Assembly: GCA_035707805.1 (NCBI GenBank) | Contig: DASSTS010000050.1 | Location: 31,867-95,866, forward strand | Direction of reading: 5' to 3' | Source of the DNA: Castellaniella sp035707805 | Lineage (GTDB): Bacteria > Pseudomonadota > Gammaproteobacteria > Burkholderiales > Burkholderiaceae_B | DNA: 64,000 bases | In this document: in pieces, positions 60,611 through 64,000 of the stretch | Position numbering within the stretch: the stretch's first letter is position 1 | Layout: each line of letters begins with the position of its first letter | Position numbers and translations under genes: made by a program | Notes under the pieces: generated by a model | Databases searched by the model: none | Seen by the model: the letters and a program-made list of their open reading frames with translations, nothing else | Told to the model about the DNA's origin: nothing

Positions 60611-61098
60611 GCCGACTCCTTCAGTTCGCGGATCAGGGCATCGATTTTTTCGGGCTGCATGCGGCAGCACATGTGCTTGTCGTTGGCGATCACCACCGGC
60701 GCATCGCCGCAGGCGCCCATGCACTCGCCCTCGGCCAGGGTGAACAGGCCGTCGGGGGTGGTCTCATGAAAGCCGATGCCGAGTTTTTCCTTCAGGTATT
60801 CGGCCGCCTGCGTGCCGCCTTGCAAGGCACAGGGCAGATTGGTGCAGATGGTCAGGGTGTAGCGGCCGACCGGCTGCGTGTTGTACATGGTGTAGAAAGT
60901 CGCGACCTCTTGCACCGCGATCGGCGGCATGCCCAGGTACGCCGCCACGTCGCGGATGACTTCCGGCGAGACCCAGCCCTTTTCGGTCTGAGCGATGGTC
61001 AGTGCGGCCATCACGGCGGATTGTTTCTGGTCGGGCGGATACTTGGAGATTTCCCGGTCGATGTCCCGGTAGGCTTGTTCGGAAAGCAGCATCGTCAT
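60607..61098 (-). CDS. nuoE: NADH-quinone oxidoreductase subunit E
   Basis: Thioredoxin-like 2Fe-2S subunit (N1a) of complex I, 163 residues, next to NuoF in the electron input module. The four cysteines are in ICTNLPCAL and ECMGACGDAPV. PPIAVQEVATFYTMY is the conserved central helix region. A second ATG two codons on (61092) is also plausible as the start. Overlaps nuoF by four bases. Confidence 0.96.
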   Translation of the reverse strand: MTMLLSEQAYRDIDREISKYPPDQKQSAVMAALTIAQTEKGWVSPEVIRDVAAYLGMPPIAVQEVATFYTMYNTQPVGRYTLTICTNLPCALQGGTQAAEYLKEKLGIGFHETTPDGLFTLAEGECMGACGDAPVVIANDKHMCCRMQPEKIDALIRELKESA

Positions 61099-61119
61099 GG
61101 TTCCTGTGATGTCCGGGCC

Positions 61120-62373
61120 TCAGCGGTCGATTTCGCCGAACACGATGTCCTGGGTGCCGATGATGGTCACCACGTCGGAGATCATGTGGCCCTTGGACAT
61201 TTCTTCGAGCGATTGCAGGTGGGCGAAGCCCGGCGCGCGGATCTTCAGGCGGTAGGGCTTGTTGGCCCCGTCCGACACCAGGTAGATGCCGAACTCGCCC
61301 TTGGGGTGTTCGACGGCGGCATAGGCCTCGCCCTCGGGCACGTGCATGCCCTCGGTGAAGAGCTTGAAGTGGTGGATCATGTCTTCCATGCCGGTCTTCA
61401 TGCGCTCGCGGGTGGGCGGCGCGACCTTGTGGTTGCCGACGATCACCGGGCCGGGGTTGTTGCGCAGCCACTCGACGCACTGGCGGATGATACGGTTGGA
61501 CTCGCGCATCTCCGCGATGCGGCACAGGTAGCGGTCGTAGCAGTCGCCGTTCTTGCCCACCGGGATGTCGAACTCGAGCTTGTCGTAGACCTCGTAGGGC
61601 TGCTTGCGGCGCAGATCCCATTCGATGCCCGAGCCGCGCAGCATGGGGCCGGTGAAGCCCAGCGCCAGCGCGCGTTCGGGCGAGACCACGCCGATGTCCA
61701 CCAGGCGCTGCTTCCAGATGCGGTTCTCGGTCAGCAGGACCTCGTACTCGTCCACGCAGGCGGGGAAGCGGTTGGTGAAGTCCTCGATGAAATCCAGCAG
61801 CGAGCCGGACCGCGCCTCGTTCATGGCGCGGGTTTCCTTGTCGGACCGGTATTTGGAGCCCTTGTACTGCGGCATGGTGTCGGGCAGGTCGCGGTAGACG
61901 CCGCCCGGCCGGTAGTAGGCCGCGTGCATGCGCGCGCCCGAGACCGCCTCGTAGCAGTCCATCAGGTCCTCGCGCTCGCGGAAGGCGTAGAGGAACACCG
62001 CCATGGCGCCGACGTCCAGGGCGTGCGAGCCCAGCGACATCAGGTGGTTCAGGATGCGGGTGATCTCGTCGAACATCACGCGGATGTACTGCGCGCGCAG
62101 CGGCACCTGGATGCCCAGCAGACGTTCCACCGCCATGCAGTAGGCGTGCTCGTTGCACATCATGGACACGTAGTCCAGGCGGTCCATGTAGGGCAGCGTC
62201 TGCAGGAAGGTGCGCGTTTCCGCGAGTTTTTCGGTGGCGCGGTGCAGCAGGCCGATGTGCGGGTCGGCGCGTTGGACGACTTCGCCGTCCAGCTCGAGCA
62301 CCAGGCGCAGCACCCCGTGCGCGGCCGGGTGCTGGGGGCCGAAGTTCAGGTTGTAATTCTGGATTTCTGCCAT
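61120..62373 (-). CDS. nuoD: NADH-quinone oxidoreductase subunit D
   Basis: 49-kDa-type subunit of complex I, 417 residues, forming the quinone site with NuoB. The family landmarks FGPQHPAAHGVLRLVLELDGE with the quinone-site histidine, HRATEKLAE, and PKGEFGIYLVSDG are seen. The ATG at 62373 is one base after the nuoC stop; the frame continues further upstream without homology. Confidence 0.97.
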   Translation of the reverse strand: MAEIQNYNLNFGPQHPAAHGVLRLVLELDGEVVQRADPHIGLLHRATEKLAETRTFLQTLPYMDRLDYVSMMCNEHAYCMAVERLLGIQVPLRAQYIRVMFDEITRILNHLMSLGSHALDVGAMAVFLYAFREREDLMDCYEAVSGARMHAAYYRPGGVYRDLPDTMPQYKGSKYRSDKETRAMNEARSGSLLDFIEDFTNRFPACVDEYEVLLTENRIWKQRLVDIGVVSPERALALGFTGPMLRGSGIEWDLRRKQPYEVYDKLEFDIPVGKNGDCYDRYLCRIAEMRESNRIIRQCVEWLRNNPGPVIVGNHKVAPPTRERMKTGMEDMIHHFKLFTEGMHVPEGEAYAAVEHPKGEFGIYLVSDGANKPYRLKIRAPGFAHLQSLEEMSKGHMISDVVTIIGTQDIVFGEIDR

Positions 62374-62374
62374 A

Positions 62375-62992
62375 TCAGTACCGTTCAATGCCGTAGTGGT
62401 CGTTGCGCACGACGCGGGGGGTGATCTCACGCGGCTCGATCGTGACGGGCTGGTAGATGACGCGTTTCTGTTCGGTGTCGTAGCGCATTTCCACGTGCCC
62501 GAAAATCGGGAAGTCCTTGCGGAAGGGATGGCCGATGAAGCCGTAGTCGGTCAGGATCCGGCGCAGGTCGGGGTGGCCCTCGAAGACGATGCCGTACAGG
62601 TCGAAGGCCTCGCGCTCGTACCAGTTGACCGACGGCCAGACGTCCACGAGCGAGGCGATCACCGGGAAGTCGTCCTGCTCGGCGTAGACGCGCACCCGCA
62701 GGCGCCAGTTGTGCGTGACCGACTGCAGGTGGATCACCACCGCGAAGCGGTGCGGATGGGCATGGGTGTATTCCGCCGCGTACGTCGGGGCCTTCCAGGC
62801 GGAGTAGTCCACCCCGCACAAGTCCATACAGGACTCGAAGCGCAGGCTGGCATGGTCGCGCAGCACGCGGCAGGTGTCCTGCCACGCGGACTGGGGCAGT
62901 TGCAGCGTCAATTCGCCCAGGGATTCGGTCAGGTCGACCGAGGCGCCCAGGACGTCGCGCAGATTGGTTTCGAGTGTCTGTAGCCGTGTCAT
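62375..62992 (-). CDS. nuoC: NADH-quinone oxidoreductase subunit C
   Basis: 30-kDa-type peripheral subunit, 205 residues, separate from NuoD as in most Betaproteobacteria (fused in E. coli). The conserved SLVDVWPSVNWYEREAFDLYGI and DLRRILTDYGFIGHPFRKDFP segments are present. It follows nuoB after 82 bases, the longest gap in the operon, and that gap holds an inverted repeat. Confidence 0.97.
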   Translation of the reverse strand: MTRLQTLETNLRDVLGASVDLTESLGELTLQLPQSAWQDTCRVLRDHASLRFESCMDLCGVDYSAWKAPTYAAEYTHAHPHRFAVVIHLQSVTHNWRLRVRVYAEQDDFPVIASLVDVWPSVNWYEREAFDLYGIVFEGHPDLRRILTDYGFIGHPFRKDFPIFGHVEMRYDTEQKRVIYQPVTIEPREITPRVVRNDHYGIERY

Positions 62993-63003
62993 ATGCAGAT
63001 CGT

Positions 63004-63040
63004 CGTCTCAGATGGGGTCCGGCGCCGGACGCGCGAGACG
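63004..63040 (-). repeat. Inverted repeat in the nuoB-nuoC spacer
   Basis: CGTCTC (63004-63009) pairs with GAGACG (63035-63040), enclosing a perfect 14-base palindrome GTCCGGCGCCGGAC (63017-63030). The other gaps in the operon are 0-21 bases, so this 82-base spacer stands out; an mRNA processing or stability site is one explanation. Confidence 0.5.
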
Positions 63041-63074
63041 GCATCGGCCGCCATCCGCATCCGGCAGGATCCCG

Positions 63075-63551
63075 CTAGCGGGCAATGGTATTGGTCAGGC
63101 GGATCTTGTTCTGCATCTGCAGCAGACCATAGACCAGGGCTTCCGCCGTGGGCGGGCAGCCGGGCACGTACACGTCCACCGGCACGATGCGGTCGCAGCC
63201 GCGCACCACGGAATAGGAATAGTGGTAGTAACCGCCCCCGTTGGCGCAGGAGCCCATCGAGACCACCCAGCGGGGCTCGGGCATCTGGTCGTAGACCTTG
63301 CGCAGGGCCGGGGCCATCTTGTTGCACAGCGTGCCGGCCACGATCATCAGGTCGGACTGCCGCGGGCTGGGACGGAAGATGATGCCGAACTGGTCCAGGT
63401 CGTACCGGGCCGCGCCGGCGTGCATCATCTCGACCGCGCAACAGGCCAGACCGAAGGTCATGGGCCATAGCGAACCGGTCTTTGCCCAGTTGAGGAACTT
63501 GTCCGCACTGGTGGTCATGAAGCCTTTTTCCATGACGCCTTCAACTGCCAT
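63075..63551 (-). CDS. nuoB: NADH-quinone oxidoreductase subunit B
   Basis: Subunit carrying the last iron-sulfur cluster (N2) before quinone, 158 residues. The N2 cysteines are in GLACCAVEM, MGSCANGGG and VPGCPP. The ATG at 63551 (AVEGVMEKGF) gives the canonical 158-residue length; an in-frame ATG five codons earlier (63566) would overlap nuoA. Confidence 0.97.
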   Translation of the reverse strand: MAVEGVMEKGFMTTSADKFLNWAKTGSLWPMTFGLACCAVEMMHAGAARYDLDQFGIIFRPSPRQSDLMIVAGTLCNKMAPALRKVYDQMPEPRWVVSMGSCANGGGYYHYSYSVVRGCDRIVPVDVYVPGCPPTAEALVYGLLQMQNKIRLTNTIAR

Positions 63552-63566
63552 TTTGCTCACCCCCAA

Positions 63567-63926
63567 TTATTCCCAATCCAGGGCGCCGCGGCGCCATTCG
63601 TAGATGAAGCCCACCGTCAGGATGCCCAGGAAGATGGCCACCGCCCAGAAGCCCACCATGCCGACGGCGCCATTGGCCATGGCCCACGGGAACAGGAAGG
63701 CGATTTCCAGGTCGAACATGATGAACAGGATCGCCACCAGGTAGTAGCGCACGTCGAATTTCATGCGCGAATCGCCGAAGGATTCGAAGCCGCATTCGTA
63801 GACGGAGAGCTTTTCGGCATCCGGCACGTTGCGGCCCAGCAGCCGCCCCGCCACCAGCAGGGCCGCGCCGATCAGCGTGGCGACGATGATGAAAAGCAGC
63901 ACAGGAAAGTACTGTTCCAGGTTCAT
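63567..63926 (-). CDS. nuoA: NADH-quinone oxidoreductase subunit A
   Basis: First gene of the complex I operon, 119 residues with three membrane helices. The conserved ECGFESFGDSRMKFDVRYYLVAILFIMFDLEIAFLFPW-type region is intact (its key Cys and acidic residues are near positions 46-90), forming part of the flexible quinone-site loop. Full length for the family. Confidence 0.97.
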   Translation of the reverse strand: MNLEQYFPVLLFIIVATLIGAALLVAGRLLGRNVPDAEKLSVYECGFESFGDSRMKFDVRYYLVAILFIMFDLEIAFLFPWAMANGAVGMVGFWAVAIFLGILTVGFIYEWRRGALDWE

Positions 63927-63960
63927 GGATGGCCCCTGCTCCAGAAGATCAAACTACGGG

Positions 63961-63969
63961 ATTGTAGCA
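63961..63969 (-). promoter_or_regulatory. Possible extended -10 promoter of the nuo operon
   Basis: On the minus strand TGCTACAAT, an extended -10 element, lies 35 bases upstream of nuoA. No good -35 is visible in the few remaining bases. The window ends 31 bases further on, so additional promoters cannot be judged. Confidence 0.4.
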
Positions 63970-64000
63970 TTTCGACAAGCCCCATCGCCGGGAAAACCCG

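Noticed and set aside
1..64000. tRNA, rRNA, CRISPR arrays and transposases
   Set aside because: No cloverleaf-like segment, no rRNA, no regularly spaced repeats and no transposase or integrase protein were seen on either strand.

Overview
The window is GC-rich, densely packed bacterial DNA. Gene content and order point to a betaproteobacterium of the order Burkholderiales, most likely family Alcaligenaceae (Bordetella/Achromobacter/Castellaniella-like). Pointers are the smc-zipA-ligA operon, the RisA-type OmpR regulator with its kinase, ispF-ispD divergent from mfd, and a complete nuoA-N operon followed by a DUF2818 gene. The genus is not settled from the sequence. I saw no rRNA, tRNA, CRISPR array, transposase or phage gene.

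Layout. (1) 1-8.1 kb: the end of an amino-acid ABC transporter (permease, ATPase), a drug/metabolite exporter divergent from a MocR regulator, uracil-DNA glycosylase, a membrane diguanylate cyclase, a second EamA exporter, the azlCD branched-chain amino-acid exporter and yajQ. (2) 8.1-14.1 kb: a catabolic unit of LysR regulator, class III CoA-transferase, tripartite TRAP importer and a crotonase-fold enzyme without the usual hydratase glutamates. It looks like uptake, CoA activation and further conversion of an organic acid. (3) 14.1-34.6 kb: mostly housekeeping genes, namely a thiol-isomerase-like protein, a glutamine amidotransferase, a DUF2520 oxidoreductase, ligA, zipA, smc, lplT, a family-4-type UDG, a tsaB-rimI fusion, ompR/envZ, a peroxiredoxin, ispDF and mfd.

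(4) 34.6-46.6 kb: an accessory island between mfd and serB. It starts with a DUF4160/DUF2442 pair and ends with two tail-to-tail toxin-antitoxin modules (HicAB, YefM-YoeB). Between them is an iron-acquisition block: a hydroxamate-type TonB receptor, an MFS transporter, a cytoplasmic S9 prolyl oligopeptidase, and a piuA-sel1-piuC operon. The two receptor genes carry nearly identical promoters (same spacing, same 18-bp core), each with a Fur box just downstream of the -10, so the block is very probably one iron-starvation regulon. The receptor-MFS-peptidase combination may be a siderophore uptake and processing route and is the most interesting part of the window.

(5) 46.6-64 kb: serB, an FMN-dependent alpha-hydroxy-acid dehydrogenase, then the whole respiratory complex I operon nuoA to nuoN on the minus strand, ending in an unusually enlarged DUF2818 membrane protein.
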